Below, piece by piece: positions 49,330 through 61,915 of a DNA stretch of 64,000 bases. Origin of the DNA: Parapristionchus giblindavisi. Its lineage: Eukaryota; Nematoda; Chromadorea; Rhabditida; Diplogasteridae. The notes under the pieces were generated by a model that was given only the letters and a program-made list of their open reading frames with translations, was not told the origin of the DNA and ran no database searches. Each line of letters opens with the position of its first letter. The first letter of the stretch is position 1. Where the stretch lies: assembly GCA_943737045.1 (NCBI GenBank), contig CALSFV010000653.1, forward strand, positions 124,001 to 188,000. Reading direction: 5' to 3'. Made by a program: the position numbers and the translations under genes.

Positions 49330-51744
49330 TTATACAGACTGCACTCCGTGATCTGCCATCACCCTTGCATGATCTGGTACATTCACTTCTTGATTCTGCT
49401 TTGCCTTCATAGTATGATTGTATTTGTTGATGAGAGAGTGATTGTTATCTGATCGAAGTCTTGATTTGATATTGTCTGTTTGGATTCTGTTGTATGAGTC
49501 TTTGTCAATCTTCTTGTTCATGCTTTTCAGTCGACTTGATTTGGTCTTAGTCTTTGACCAATCTACGATACCGAGATGTTCTTTCATTCGTTTGATGAAT
49601 TCTGGGTCATTTTCAGGAGGTTCAACTTCATCTTTTCCAACTGACAGAGATTCATTTATAGTATTGATTATAGCTATTTGATTTATACTGAGTTGCTCTT
49701 CTTGAGCCTTACTATCTGATTGAGTGCCTCCCATGACCAATCCGATTGCTGTATCATGGATTCTGAGACCGCTCGGAAGAGTATGCTTGGATAGAGTATG
49801 AATCAATGAGAGAGTATCTGACACACCCAATAGCAATTGAGGATTAATAGTACCATCTCTGTTGGGATTATCAGCCAATCTGAATTTGTTTACTCTGATA
49901 TGATTGAGATCCTCTGTAGACAGACTACGTACTTGTATGGCGCTGGTGACAGGGCCATCCAGCACCACAGCCTCTATGCAATGATAAGATTTGTCAATCT
50001 TACGAACCTTGACCTTGACGATGTCGTAGCACTGCGGCTCCTTCTCGACTCCAGTAGCCAGTGACAGCGTGAGAACCTTGCTTCCCGAAGGCTTGATTCC
50101 CATCTTCTGCACGACACTTCTAGAAATGAGATTCATCTGAGCACCAGTATCTAGAAGAATATCGATTTCTTCTGATTTGTGTCTCGCGCGATCTGTTCTT
50201 TGACTACTATCTGATATCATTGCTTTTGCTGTGAGTAGTCTAGATGTTTGTGTGCTCTGATTATCTGTGTGATTGACTGATATTGTTAGTCCTGTGACCT
50301 TAGCTATACTTGCGAAACATATTGCATCATGATGAGGACCACCACAGAGGGAGCAACTCTGATTACAATTTGAATGTTGTTCTGAGGATAGACATCTAGG
50401 ACAGAGTCCTTTCTGTTGTACTATCTCCTGTCTAGCTTTGATCATGGGGACACATCTACACACACTAGGGTTGGGGTGCTTTCCACAGAACACACATAAT
50501 GGTTGACGATTTGTCTTCTTTTGATCTGATTGATTGGAAGTATTTGATGGATGAAATGGATTTGATGGTGTTATTGAAGGATTTGATAGATAACCATTGT
50601 TCATGAATGGATCGATACGAGGTTGAAATGATGTATGATATTGATTAGAGGAATGATCGTATGAGTTCATGGAATTATCATAACAACTCTGCCTTGCATC
50701 TTTGATATCTCTGAGATCTGTTGTACCTGAAGCTAAATCCAGTTGGATTTCACTTCTGATATGACTGATGAGGAATTTTAGCATAGGTATGGCCTCCTTA
50801 TTCTGATCTGCCTCATGCAGTTTGCGTCTGTATATTGGCGCGAACTTGTCTATGAGAATCAAGCAAGAGATGTTTGTGTCTTCTCCAAGGTTCTTCAGCT
50901 GTTGAGCCAAAGCGAGAAGCTCTCTGGCCAAATCTATCTGATCATTCGCTCTGTCTGAATTGGCTCTTATTCTATGAATAGTCTGATAGATGTATGAAGC
51001 TGTTTCTTTCTGACTACCATATTCATCTTTGAGCGCTTCTAGAGCTTCTGATAGAAATGACCCATCTCTTGGATAGGGTTTGATCACCTTTAGTGCTTCA
51101 CCTCTGAGGTATCCTTCAAGGTATAGATGTTTCTGTGTATCCTGAAGACCTTTCCTTTCCATGATCAGTGATGTGAATAGTTTGATAAAGATATGATATT
51201 CTGACCTGTTTGATCCATCGAATATCGGCACACTGAGTACAGGAATAGGTGGTTTCTCATACGATGCAATCTGATCTTCTGGTACATCATGATACACTTC
51301 TTCTTCTTTGACAGCCGCTGCTTGAAGTTTAAGTGCTCTGATGATTGAATCTGAGTTATTATTGAGTGCTAGTTTTGCTGCATTGAGCATACGAATCGAG
51401 AATGAATCAAGAGCCTTTGGATCTGAGGGTTTGGATCTTTCATCTACATGACCTTTCACAGCATTGAAAGTCCTTTGTTCTCTTCTCTTTAGCTCTTCTT
51501 GATCGATAGATCTGACCTTATCCTCCAATTTCTGCCACAAATGTGAATAAGCATCTGTTTCTATTCTGATATCAAGATCAATCTCATCAACTTTCTCACT
51601 TAGATCTTGATGGTCATTTCGAGTTTTGCATCTTATGATCTCTCTGATAGTCTCTGTGAGTAAGTCAATATGTTTTATGAGTTGTATTCTGGTAGTCTCA
51701 ATTAGCTCATAGTCAACTCTGTATTCACTTCGATCGGTATTCAT
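49330..51744 (-). CDS. BEL/Pao-type Gag-protease polyprotein lacking Pol, 804 aa
   Basis: The first in-frame ATG is at 51744; an upstream GTG follows an in-frame TAG closely. Residues 1-150 are predicted helical and charged. Residues ~165-345 match the BEL/Pao Gag region (DUF1759-type), with VPIFDGSNRSEYHIF, HLYLEGYLRGEA and LKDEYGS. Cys/His clusters at ~417-476 (CVFCGK, CPRCLS, CSLCGGPHH) are the nucleocapsid-like zinc-binding part. An aspartic protease of the DUF1758 type follows: catalytic DTGA at 532-535 and LLGVSD at 638-643. A lysine- and asparagine-rich tail of about 125 residues then ends the protein. BEL Gag-Pol proteins normally continue into RT, RNase H and integrase, so this is roughly half the usual length. 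The frame is intact and the protease motif complete. Expected role: particle formation and self-processing, with pol supplied in trans. Confidence 0.88.
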   Translation of the reverse strand: MNTDRSEYRVDYELIETTRIQLIKHIDLLTETIREIIRCKTRNDHQDLSEKVDEIDLDIRIETDAYSHLWQKLEDKVRSIDQEELKRREQRTFNAVKGHVDERSKPSDPKALDSFSIRMLNAAKLALNNNSDSIIRALKLQAAAVKEEEVYHDVPEDQIASYEKPPIPVLSVPIFDGSNRSEYHIFIKLFTSLIMERKGLQDTQKHLYLEGYLRGEALKVIKPYPRDGSFLSEALEALKDEYGSQKETASYIYQTIHRIRANSDRANDQIDLARELLALAQQLKNLGEDTNISCLILIDKFAPIYRRKLHEADQNKEAIPMLKFLISHIRSEIQLDLASGTTDLRDIKDARQSCYDNSMNSYDHSSNQYHTSFQPRIDPFMNNGYLSNPSITPSNPFHPSNTSNQSDQKKTNRQPLCVFCGKHPNPSVCRCVPMIKARQEIVQQKGLCPRCLSSEQHSNCNQSCSLCGGPHHDAICFASIAKVTGLTISVNHTDNQSTQTSRLLTAKAMISDSSQRTDRARHKSEEIDILLDTGAQMNLISRSVVQKMGIKPSGSKVLTLSLATGVEKEPQCYDIVKVKVRKIDKSYHCIEAVVLDGPVTSAIQVRSLSTEDLNHIRVNKFRLADNPNRDGTINPQLLLGVSDTLSLIHTLSKHTLPSGLRIHDTAIGLVMGGTQSDSKAQEEQLSINQIAIINTINESLSVGKDEVEPPENDPEFIKRMKEHLGIVDWSKTKTKSSRLKSMNKKIDKDSYNRIQTDNIKSRLRSDNNHSLINKYNHTMKAKQNQEVNVPDHARVMADHGVQSV

Positions 51745-51939
51745 ACTGACTTTGCCTGCCACGCGGGTCTAATATGAATGATTGATATGAGAGACTGAAT
51801 GAAAGTTTGATCTGTTTTATCCGTGGATGTCAAGATCTGAATGAATTCTGATGAAACAATATGATTCTTATGAAGCTATAATCTGCGTAAGACTAATAAC
51901 TCGGCCGAATCTGGATTCTTATGTGGACCAATGCACCAT
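51745..51939 (-). other. 5' leader of BEL-type element
   Basis: About 195 bp between the 5' LTR and the ATG. A minus-strand TGGTCCACATAAG begins several bases inside the LTR boundary and is a candidate primer-binding site; I could not match it to a tRNA with confidence. Confidence 0.4.
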
Positions 51940-52782
51940 ATAGTCGATCCCGTGGGATACTATGTCTACTTGTCTAGGTTCAAGATAAGAATAACGGAGA
52001 AATACTATAGAATGTGTCCTTCTGTGATCCCTGTTGTGTGATTGAACGAGAAATTAAATTAACAAAAGTAATATTTATTAATTATGTTTACTCTGAGTTC
52101 TACTACAATGGGTCCACTAATATGAGAGCAATCTGATAGTATATGATACAAAACCTCAGAGTTCTGGTAGCAACCTTCTTCCTCTGGGTATGTGTTCTGC
52201 TTGGGCTGATCGGGGTTGTTGGGCTAGTCTGGGGGTCCGCCGTACGACCTCAAACTTGGGTAATTAAACACAATATAACGAAGTTAAGTGAGCGAGAAAT
52301 AAGCGTTAAAACAACACAATAGCTAGAGAATGAAGTGGGCAAATGGGGAAAGACGACGAAGGGAAAGCAGGAGAACTTCATCTGATTTGAGGTAATATTC
52401 TGAGCTATGACGAATAGAGTTCATATATGTTTTCTGTCTGATTATGAGGTCTAACGAACAGCAATAATCTGAGTACTGACGAGAATATGTGATATGAATA
52501 TAGCAGGGAAATATGGAATAATAAGTAAGATAAGTTAAAGGAAAAACCGGCGTGAACGTGGCCGCTGACGTAGAATTTATGAGAAATCATAGGCCAGAAG
52601 TGAAATTGTGAGAGCGAGAATCTTACTGTAGTATTCTGTGTGAGACGCTCTACGCTTATGAATTTGAATCTTACTGTCTTACTGTATATTTGCCGTCAGC
52701 TGCAGACTACTTGCTATCGCATTCTGACTTTATTTATGAATATTTGCTAATTAATTATGATTTAAGTAGCGGTTTCGCTACA
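51940..52782 (-). repeat. 5' LTR (843 bp) of BEL-type element
   Basis: Upstream LTR for the minus-strand element and repeat partner of 48149-48991. Equal length and no visible difference suggest a very recent insertion. I could not fix a TATA box with confidence. Confidence 0.92.
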
Positions 52783-52786
52783 TTAT
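52783..52786 (+). repeat. Target-site duplication, right copy (TTAT)
   Basis: Partner of 48145-48148. The satellite continues as TTATTTCATTCCAG. Confidence 0.75.
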
Positions 52787-55700
52787 TTCATTCCAGTATC
52801 GGTCGATATTCATTCTGATTAGTATATTTTGTAATCGTAACTTATCGTGGATTAATTTAAAAATAATAAGCAAGTAGTGAAACGCCGGGTATTGAATTGA
52901 TAGTCTGATATTCAGCGTGAACCTGGTAAATTTACGTCACTTTTGAAATGTCAAAATTCAGAACTCTCGAGAGCATTCTCCAAATGGAAAATTTCTAACA
53001 GAGACTATCATTCCTTTTTTCAGAGCTATCTTAAAAAAATTAAGATGTTAAAGAAAGATAAAGTTTAAAGCGAATTATAAGGCTTTTCTTGGACTCTCGT
53101 GATTCGGCTATGACCACTGTCTTGTTCTGACCCCGGCTAAGCTCTTTGGGCAGGAGTTCGGGTCTGTGAAACTCACAATAGCATGCTCTAGATATGCTTG
53201 ATAAAGTATTAGTAGGACAAAGTAATACACAACTGGGAACAGGGTGATAACTGCATCGAATTTTGGAGAAAAAAATGGTTTACGTCCAAGTATGACAATA
53301 ATTATTTTTATTTCATTCCAGTATCGGTCGATATTCATTCTGATTAGTATATTTTGTAATCGTAACTTATCGTGGATTAATTTAAAAATAATAAGCAAGT
53401 AGTGAAACGCCGGGTATTGAATTGATAGTCTGATATTCAGCGTCAACCTGGCAAATTTACGTCACTTTTGAAATGTCAAAATTCAGAATTCTCGACAGCA
53501 TTCTCCAAATGGAAAATTTCTAACAGAGACTATCATTCCTTTTTTCAGAGCTATCTTTAAAAAATTAAGATGTTAAAGAAAGATAAAGTTTAAAGCGAAT
53601 TATAAGGCTTTTCTTGGACCCTAGTGATTCGACTATGACCACTGTCTGGTTCTGACCCCGGCTAAGCTCTTTGGGCAGGAGCTCGGGTCTGTGAAGCTCA
53701 CAATTGCATGCACTAGATATGCTTGATAAAGTATCAGTAAGGCAAAGTAATACACAGCTGAAAACAGGGTGATATCTGCATCGAATTTTGGAAAAAAATG
53801 GTTTACGTCCAAGTATGACAATAATTATTTTTATTTCATTCCAGCATCGGTCGATATTCATTCTGATTAATATGTTTTGTAATCGTCAATTATCGTGGAT
53901 TAATGTAAAAATAATAAGCAAGTAGTGAAACGCCAGGTATTGAATTGATAGTCTGATATTCAGCGTCAACCTGGCAAATTTACGTCACTTTTGAAATGTC
54001 AAAATTCAGAATTCTCGACAGCATTCTCCAAATGGAAAATTTCTAACAGAGACTATCATTCCTTTTTTCAGAGCTATCTTTAAAAAATTAAGATGTTAAA
54101 GAAAGATAAAGTTTAAAGCGAATTATAAGGCTTTTCTTGGACCCTAGTGATTCGACTATGACCACTGTCTGGTTCTGACCCCGGCTAAGCTCTTTGGGCA
54201 GGAGCTCGGGTCTGTGAAGCTCACAATTGCATGCACTAGATATGCTTGATAAAGTATCAGTAAGGCAAAGTAATACACAGCTGAAAACAGGGTGATAACT
54301 GCATCGAATTTTGGAAAAAAATGGTTTACGTCCAAGTATGACAATAATTATTTTTATTTCATTCCAGCATCGGTCGATATTCATTCTGATTAATATGTTT
54401 TGTAATCGTCAATTATCGTGGATTAATGTAAAAATAATAAGCAAGTAGTGAAACGCCAGGTATTGAATTGATAGTCTGATATTCAGCGTGAACCTGGTAA
54501 ATTTACGTCACTTTTGAAATGTCAAAATTCAGAACTCTCGACAGCATTCTCCAAATGGAAAATTTCTAACAGAGACTATCATTCCTTTTTTCAGAGCTAT
54601 CCAAAAATTTTAAGATATTAAAGATAGATAAAGTTTAAAGCGAATTATAAGGCTTTTCTTGGACCCTAGTGATTCGACTATGACCACTGTCTTGTTCTAA
54701 CCCCGGCTAAGCTCTTTGGGCAGGAGCTCGGGTCTGTGAAGCTCACAATTGCATGCACTAGATATGCTTGATAAAGTATCAGTAAGGCAAAGTAATACAC
54801 AGCTGAAAACAGGGTGATAACTGCATCGAATTTTGGAAAACAATGGTTTACGTCCAAGTATGACAATAATTATTTTTATTTCATTCCAGCATCGGTCGAT
54901 ATTCATTCTGATTAATATGTTTTGTAATCGTCAATTATCGTGGATTAATGTAAACATAATAAGCAAGTAGTGAAACGCCAGGTATTGAATTGATAGTCTG
55001 ATATTCAGCGTGAACCTGGTAAATTTACGTCACTTTTGAAATGTCAAAATTCAGAACTCTCGACAGCATTCTCCAAATGGAAAATTTCTAACAGAGACTA
55101 TCATTCCTTTTTTCAGAGCTATCCAAAAATTTTAAGATATTAAAGATAGATAAAGTTTAAAGCGAATTATAAGGCTTTTCTTGGACCCTAGTGATTCGAC
55201 TATGACCACTGTCTTGTTCTAACCCCGGCTAAGCTCTTTGGGCAGGAGCTCGGGTCTGTGAAGCTCACAATTGCATGCACTAGATATGCTTGATAAAGTA
55301 TCAGTAAGGCAAAGTAATACACAGCTGAAAACAGGGTGATAACTGCATCGAATTTTGGAAAACAATGGTTTACGTCCAAGTATGACAATAATTATTTTTA
55401 TTTCATTCCAGCATCGGTCGATATTCATTCTGATTAATATGTTTTGTAATCGTCAATTATCGTGGATTAATGTAAACATAATAAGCAAGTAGTGAAACGC
55501 CAGGTATTGAATTGATAGTCTGATATTCAGCGTGAACCTGGTAAATTTACGTCACTTTTGAAATGTCAAAATTCAGAACTCTCGACAGCATTCTCCAAAT
55601 GGAAAATTTCTAACAGAGACTATCATTCCTTTTTTCAGAGCTATCCAAAAATTTTAAGATATTAAAGATAGATAAAGTTTAAAGCGAATTATAAGGCTTT

Positions 55701-57210
55701 TCTTGGACCCTAGTGATTCGACTATGACCACTGTCTTGTTCTAACCCCGGCTAAGCTCTTTGGGCAGGAGCTCGGGTCTGTGAAGCTCACAATTGCATGC
55801 ACTAGATATGCTTGATAAAGTATCAGTAAGGCAAAGTAATACACAGCTGAAAACAGGGTGATAACTGCATCGAATTTTGGAAAACAATGGTTTACGTCCA
55901 AGTATGACAATAATTATTTTTATTTCATTCCAGCATCGGTCGATATTCATTCTGATTAATATGTTTTGTAATCGTCAATTATCGTGGATTAATGTAAACA
56001 TAATAAGCAAGTAGTGAAACGCCAGGTATTGAATTGATAGTCTGATATTCAGCGTGAACCTGGTAAATTTACGTCACTTTTGAAATGTCAAAATTCAGAA
56101 CTCTCGACAGCATTCTCCAAATGGAAAATTTCTAACAGAGACTATCATTCCTTTTTTCAGAGCTATCCAAAAATTTTAAGATATTAAAGATAGATAAAGT
56201 TTAAAGCGAATTATAAGGCTTTTCTTGGACCCTAGTGATTCGACTATGACCACTGTCTGGTTCTGACCCCGGCTAAGCTCTTTGGGCAGGAGCTCGGGTC
56301 TGTGAAGCTCACAATTGCATGCACTAGATATGCTTGATAAAGTATCAGTAAGGCAAAGTAATACACAGCTGAAAACAGGGTGATAACTGCATCGAATTTT
56401 GGAAAAAAATGGTTTACGTCCAAGTATGACAATAATTATTTTTATTTCATTCCAGCATCGGTCGATATTCATTCTGATTAATATGTTTTGTAATCGTCAA
56501 TTATCGTGGATTAATGTAAAAATAATAAGCAAGTAGTGAAACGCCAGGTATTGAATTGATAGTCTGATATTCAGCGTGAACCTGGTAAATTTACGTCACT
56601 TTTGAAATGTCAAAATTCAGAACTCTCGACAGCATTCTCCAAATGGAAAATTTCTAACAGAGACTATCATTCCTTTTTTCAGAGCTATCCAAAAATTTTA
56701 AGATATTAAAGATAGATAAAGTTTAAAGCGAATTATAAGGCTTTTCTTGGACCCTAGTGATTCGACTATGACCACTGTCTTGTTCTAACCCCGGCTAAGC
56801 TCTTTGGGCAGGAGCTCGGGTCTGTGAAGCTCACAATTGCATGCACTAGATATGCTTGATAAAGTATCAGTAAGGCAAAGTAATACACAGCTGAAAACAG
56901 GGTGATAACTGCATCGAATTTTGGAAAACAATGGTTTACGTCCAAGTATGACAATAATTATTTTTATTTCATTCCAGCATCGGTCGATATTCATTCTGAT
57001 TAATATGTTTTGTAATCGTCAATTATCGTGGATTAATGTAAACATAATAAGCAAGTAGTGAAACGCCAGGTATTGAATTGATAGTCTGATATTCAGCGTG
57101 AACCTGGTAAATTTACGTCACTTTTGAAATGTCAAAATTCAGAACTCTCGACAGCATTCTCCAAATGGAAAATTTCTAACAGAGACTATCATTCCTTTTT
57201 TCAGAGCTAT

Positions 57211-60200
57211 CCAAAAATTTTAAGATATTAAAGATAGATAAAGTTTAAAGCGAATTATAAGGCTTTTCTTGGACCCTAGTGATTCGACTATGACCACTGT
57301 CTTGTTCTAACCCCGGCTAAGCTCTTTGGGCAGGAGCTCGGGTCTGTGAAGCTCACAATTGCATGCACTAGATATGCTTGATAAAGTATCAGTAAGGCAA
57401 AGTAATACACAGCTGAAAACAGGGTGATAACTGCATCGAATTTTGGAAAAAAATGGTTTACGTCAAAGTATGACAATAATTATTTTTATTTCATTCCAGT
57501 ATCGGTCGATATTCATTCTGATTAGTATATTTTGTAATCGTAACTTATCGTGGATTAATTTTAAAATAATAAGCAAGTAGTGAAACGCCGGGTATTGAAT
57601 TGATAGTCTGATATTCAGCGTCAACCTGGCAAATTTACGTCACTTTTGAAATGTCAAAATTCAGAATTCTCGACAGCATTCTCCAAATGGAAAATTTCTA
57701 ACAGAGACTATCATTCCTTTTTTCAGAGCTATCTTTAAAAAATTAAGATGTTAAAGAAAGATAAAGTTTAAAGCGAATTATAAGGCTTTTCTTGGACCCT
57801 AGTGATTCGACTATGACCACTGTCTGGTTCTGACCCCGGCTAAGCTCTTTGGGCAGGAGCTCGGGTCTGTGAAGCTCACAATTGCATGCACTAGATATGC
57901 TTGATAAAGTATCAGTAAGGCAAAGTAATACACAGCTGAAAACAGGGTGATAACTGCATCGAATTTTGGAAAAAAATGGTTTACGTCCAAGTATGACAAT
58001 AATTATTTTTATTTCATTCCAGCATCGGTCGATATTGATTCTGATTAATATGTTTTGTAATCGTCAATTATCGTGGATTAATGTAAAAATAATAAGCAAG
58101 TAGTGAAACGCCAGGTATTGAATTTATAGTCTGATATTCAGCGTGAACCTGGTAAATTTACGTCACTTTTGAAATGTCAAAATTCAGAACTCTCGACAGC
58201 ATTCTCCAAATGGAAAATTTCTAACAGAGACTATCATTCCTTTTTTCAGAGCTATCCAAAAATTTTAAGATATTAAAGATAGATAAAGTTTAAAGCGAAT
58301 TATAAGGCTTTTCTTGGACCCTAGTGATTCGACTATGACCACTGTCTGGTTCTGACCCCGGCTAAGCTCTTTGGGCAGGAGCTCGGGTCTGTGAAGCTCA
58401 CAATTGCATGCACTAAATATGCTTGATAAAGTATCAGTAAGGCAAAGTAATACACAGCTGAAAACAGGGTGATAACTGCATCGAATTTTGGAAAAAAATG
58501 GTTTACGTCCAAGTATGACAATAATTATTTTTATTTCATTCCAGCATCGGTCGATATTCATTCTGATTAATATGTTTTGTAATCGTCAATTATCGTGGAT
58601 TAATGTAAAAATAATAAGCAAGTAGTGAAACGCCAGGTATTGAATTGATAGTCTGATATTCAGCGTGAACCTGGTAAATTTACGTCACTTTTGAAATGTC
58701 AAAATTCAGAACTCTCGACAGCATTCTCCAAATGGAAAATTTCTAACAGAGACTATCATTCCTTTTTTCAGAGCTATCCAAAAATTTTAAGATATTAAAG
58801 ATAGATAAAGTTTAAAGCGAATTATAAGGCTTTTCTTGGACCCTAGTGATTCGACTATGACCACTGTCTTGTTCTAACCCCGGCTAAGCTCTTTGGGCAG
58901 GAGCTCGGGTCTGTGAAGCTCACAATTGCATGCACTAGATATGCTTGATAAAGTATCAGTAAGGCAAAGTAATACACAGCTGAAAACAGGGTGATAACTG
59001 CATCGAATTTTGGAAAACAATGGTTTACGTCCAAGTATGACAATAATTATTTTTATTTCATTCCAGCATCGGTCGATATTCATTCTGATTAATATGTTTT
59101 GTAATCGTCAATTATCGTGGATTAATGTAAACATAATAAGCAAGTAGTGAAACGCCAGGTATTGAATTGATAGTCTGATATTCAGCGTGAACCTGGTAAA
59201 TTTACGTCACTTTTGAAATGTCAAAATTCAGAACTCTCGACAGCATTCTCCAAATGGAAAATTTCTAACAGAGACTATCATTCCTTTTTTCAGAGCTATC
59301 CAAAAATTTTAAGATATTAAAGATAGATAAAGTTTAAAGCGAATTATAAGGCTTTTCTTGGACCCTAGTGATTCGACTATGACCACTGTCTGGTTCTGAC
59401 CCCGGCTAAGCTCTTTGGGCAGGAGCTCGGGTCTGTGAAGCTCACAATTGCATGCACTAGATATGCTTGATAAAGTATCAGTAAGGCAAAGTAATACACA
59501 GCTGAAAACAGGGTGATAACTGCATCGAATTTTGGAAAAAAATGGTTTACGTCCAAGTATGACAATAATTATTTTTATTTCATTCCAGCATCGGTCGATA
59601 TTCATTCTGATTAATATGTTTTGTAATCGTCAATTATCGTGGATTAATGTAAAAATAATAAGCAAGTAGTGAAACGCCAGGTATTGAATTGATAGTCTGA
59701 TATTCAGCGTGAACCTGGTAAATTTACGTCACTTTTGAAATGTCAAAATTCAGAACTCTCGACAGCATTCTCCAAATGGAAAATTTCTAACAGAGACTAT
59801 CATTCCTTTTTTCAGAGCTATCCAAAAATTTTAAGATATTAAAGATAGATAAAGTTTAAAGCGAATTATAAGGCTTTTCTTGGACCCTAGTGATTCGACT
59901 ATGACCACTGTCTTGTTCTAACCCCGGCTAAGCTCTTTGGGCAGGAGCTCGGGTCTGTGAAGCTCACAATTGCATGCACTAGATATGCTTGATAAAGTAT
60001 CAGTAAGGCAAAGTAATACACAGCTGAAAACAGGGTGATAACTGCATCGAATTTTGGAAAACAATGGTTTACGTCCAAGTATGACAATAATTATTTTTAT
60101 TTCATTCCAGCATCGGTCGATATTCATTCTGATTAATATGTTTTGTAATCGTCAATTATCGTGGATTAATGTAAACATAATAAGCAAGTAGTGAAACGCC

Positions 60201-61915
60201 AGGTATTGAATTGATAGTCTGATATTCAGCGTGAACCTGGTAAATTTACGTCACTTTTGAAATGTCAAAATTCAGAACTCTCGACAGCATTCTCCAAATG
60301 GAAAATTTCTAACAGAGACTATCATTCCTTTTTTCAGAGCTATCCAAAAATTTTAAGATATTAAAGATAGATAAAGTTTAAAGCGAATTATAAGGCTTTT
60401 CTTGGACCCTAGTGATTCGACTATGACCACTGTCTTGTTCTAACCCCGGCTAAGCTCTTTGGGCAGGAGCTCGGGTCTGTGAAGCTCACAATTGCATGCA
60501 CTAGATATGCTTGATAAAGTATCAGTAAGGCAAAGTAATACACAGCTGAAAACAGGGTGATAACTGCATCGAATTTTGGAAAAAAATGGTTTACGTCCAA
60601 GTATGACAATAATTATTTTTATTTCATTCCAGTATCGGTCGATATTCATTCTGATTAGTATATTTTGTAATCGTAACTTATCGTGGATTAATTTTAAAAT
60701 AATAGGCAAGTAGTGAAACGCCGGGTATTGAATTGATAGTCTGATATTCAGCGTCAACCTGGCAAATTTACGTCACTTTTGAAATGTCAAAATTCAGAAT
60801 TCTCGACAGCATTCTCCAAATGGAAAATTTCTAACAGAGACTATCATTCCTTTTTTCAGAGCTATCTTTAAAAAATTAAGATGTTAAAGAAAGATAAAGT
60901 TTAAAGCGAATTATAAGGCTTTTCTTGGACCCTAGTGATTCGACTATGACCACTGTCTGGTTCTGACCCCGGCTAAGCTCTTTGGGCAGGAGCTCGGGTC
61001 TGTGAAGCTCACAATTGCATGCACTAGATATGCTTGATAAAGTATCAGTAAGGCAAAGTAATACACAGCTGAAAACAGGGTGATAACTGCATCGAATTTT
61101 GGAAAAAAATGGTTTACGTCCAAGTATGACAATAATTATTTTTATTTCATTCCAGCATCGGTCGATATTGATTCTGATTAATATGTTTTGTAATCGTCAA
61201 TTATCGTGGATTAATGTAAAAATAATAAGCAAGTAGTGAAACGCCAGGTATTGAATTTATAGTCTGATATTCAGCGTGAACCTGGTAAATTTACGTCACT
61301 TTTGAAATGTCAAAATTCAGAACTCTCGACAGCATTCTCCAAATGGAAAATTTCTAACAGAGACTATCATTCCTTTTTTCAGAGCTATCCAAAAATTTTA
61401 AGATATTAAAGATAGATAAAGTTTAAAGCGAATTATAAGGCTTTTCTTGGACCCTAGTGATTCGACTATGACCACTGTCTGGTTCTGACCCCGGCTAAGC
61501 TCTTTGGGCAGGAGCTCGGGTCTGTGAAGCTCACAATTGCATGCACTAAATATGCTTGATAAAGTATCAGTAAGGCAAAGTAATACACAGCTGAAAACAG
61601 GGTGATAACTGCATCGAATTTTGGAAAAAAATGGTTTACGTCCAAGTATGACAATAATTATTTTTATTTCATTCCAGCATCGGTCGATATTCATTCTGAT
61701 TAATATGTTTTGTAATCGTCAATTATCGTGGATTAATGTAAAAATAATAAGCAAGTAGTGAAACGCCAGGTATTGAATTGATAGTCTGATATTCAGCGTG
61801 AACCTGGTAAATTTACGTCACTTTTGAAATGTCAAAATTCAGAACTCTCGACAGCATTCTCCAAATGGAAAATTTCTAACAGAGACTATCATTCCTTTTT
61901 TCAGAGCTATCCAAA
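57211..61915 (+). repeat. Higher-order repeat: six-monomer spacing (3133 bp)
   Basis: Segments 57211-58782 and 60344-61915 are matching runs of three monomers, offset by 3133 bp. Shared rare variants include CGATATTGATTCTG (near 58028 and 61161), GTATTGAATTTATAG (near 58114 and 61247) and CATGCACTAAATATGC (near 58407 and 61540). The intervening three monomers belong to the same subfamily but lack these variants. Confidence 0.85.

Larger units (their letters stand above)
48149..52782 (-). mobile_element. Non-autonomous BEL/Pao-type LTR retrotransposon, 4634 bp
   Basis: Two 843-bp direct repeats bound the element, with a 4-bp TTAT target duplication and in-phase satellite on both sides. It lies on the minus strand. 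The single long ORF encodes BEL/Pao-type Gag, Cys/His clusters and an aspartic protease, and ends there. Reverse transcriptase, RNase H and integrase are absent: only 338 bp of non-coding sequence separate the ORF from the 3' LTR. LTRs, ORF and target duplication are intact, which argues for a working non-autonomous element rather than a decayed copy. Pol must come from another BEL element. Confidence 0.9.
42131..57210 (+). repeat. Tandem ten-monomer block (5221 bp x 2), second copy split by BEL-type element
   Basis: Copy 1 is 42131-47351. Copy 2 begins at 47352, is interrupted at 48149 and continues from 52787 to 57210. The offset between copies is 5221 bp before the insertion and 9859 bp after it; the difference of 4638 equals the 4634-bp element plus the 4-bp TSD. 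The shared markers follow the same order throughout, for example GATATCTGCATCG (near 43910 and 53770) and the run of GGAAAACAATGG units. Both copies begin at CTTAAAAAATAAGATG. Confidence 0.9.

Noticed and set aside
49442..50064. Plus-strand ORFs opposite the BEL Gag-protease gene
   Set aside because: Antisense shadows of a clear protein-coding frame.
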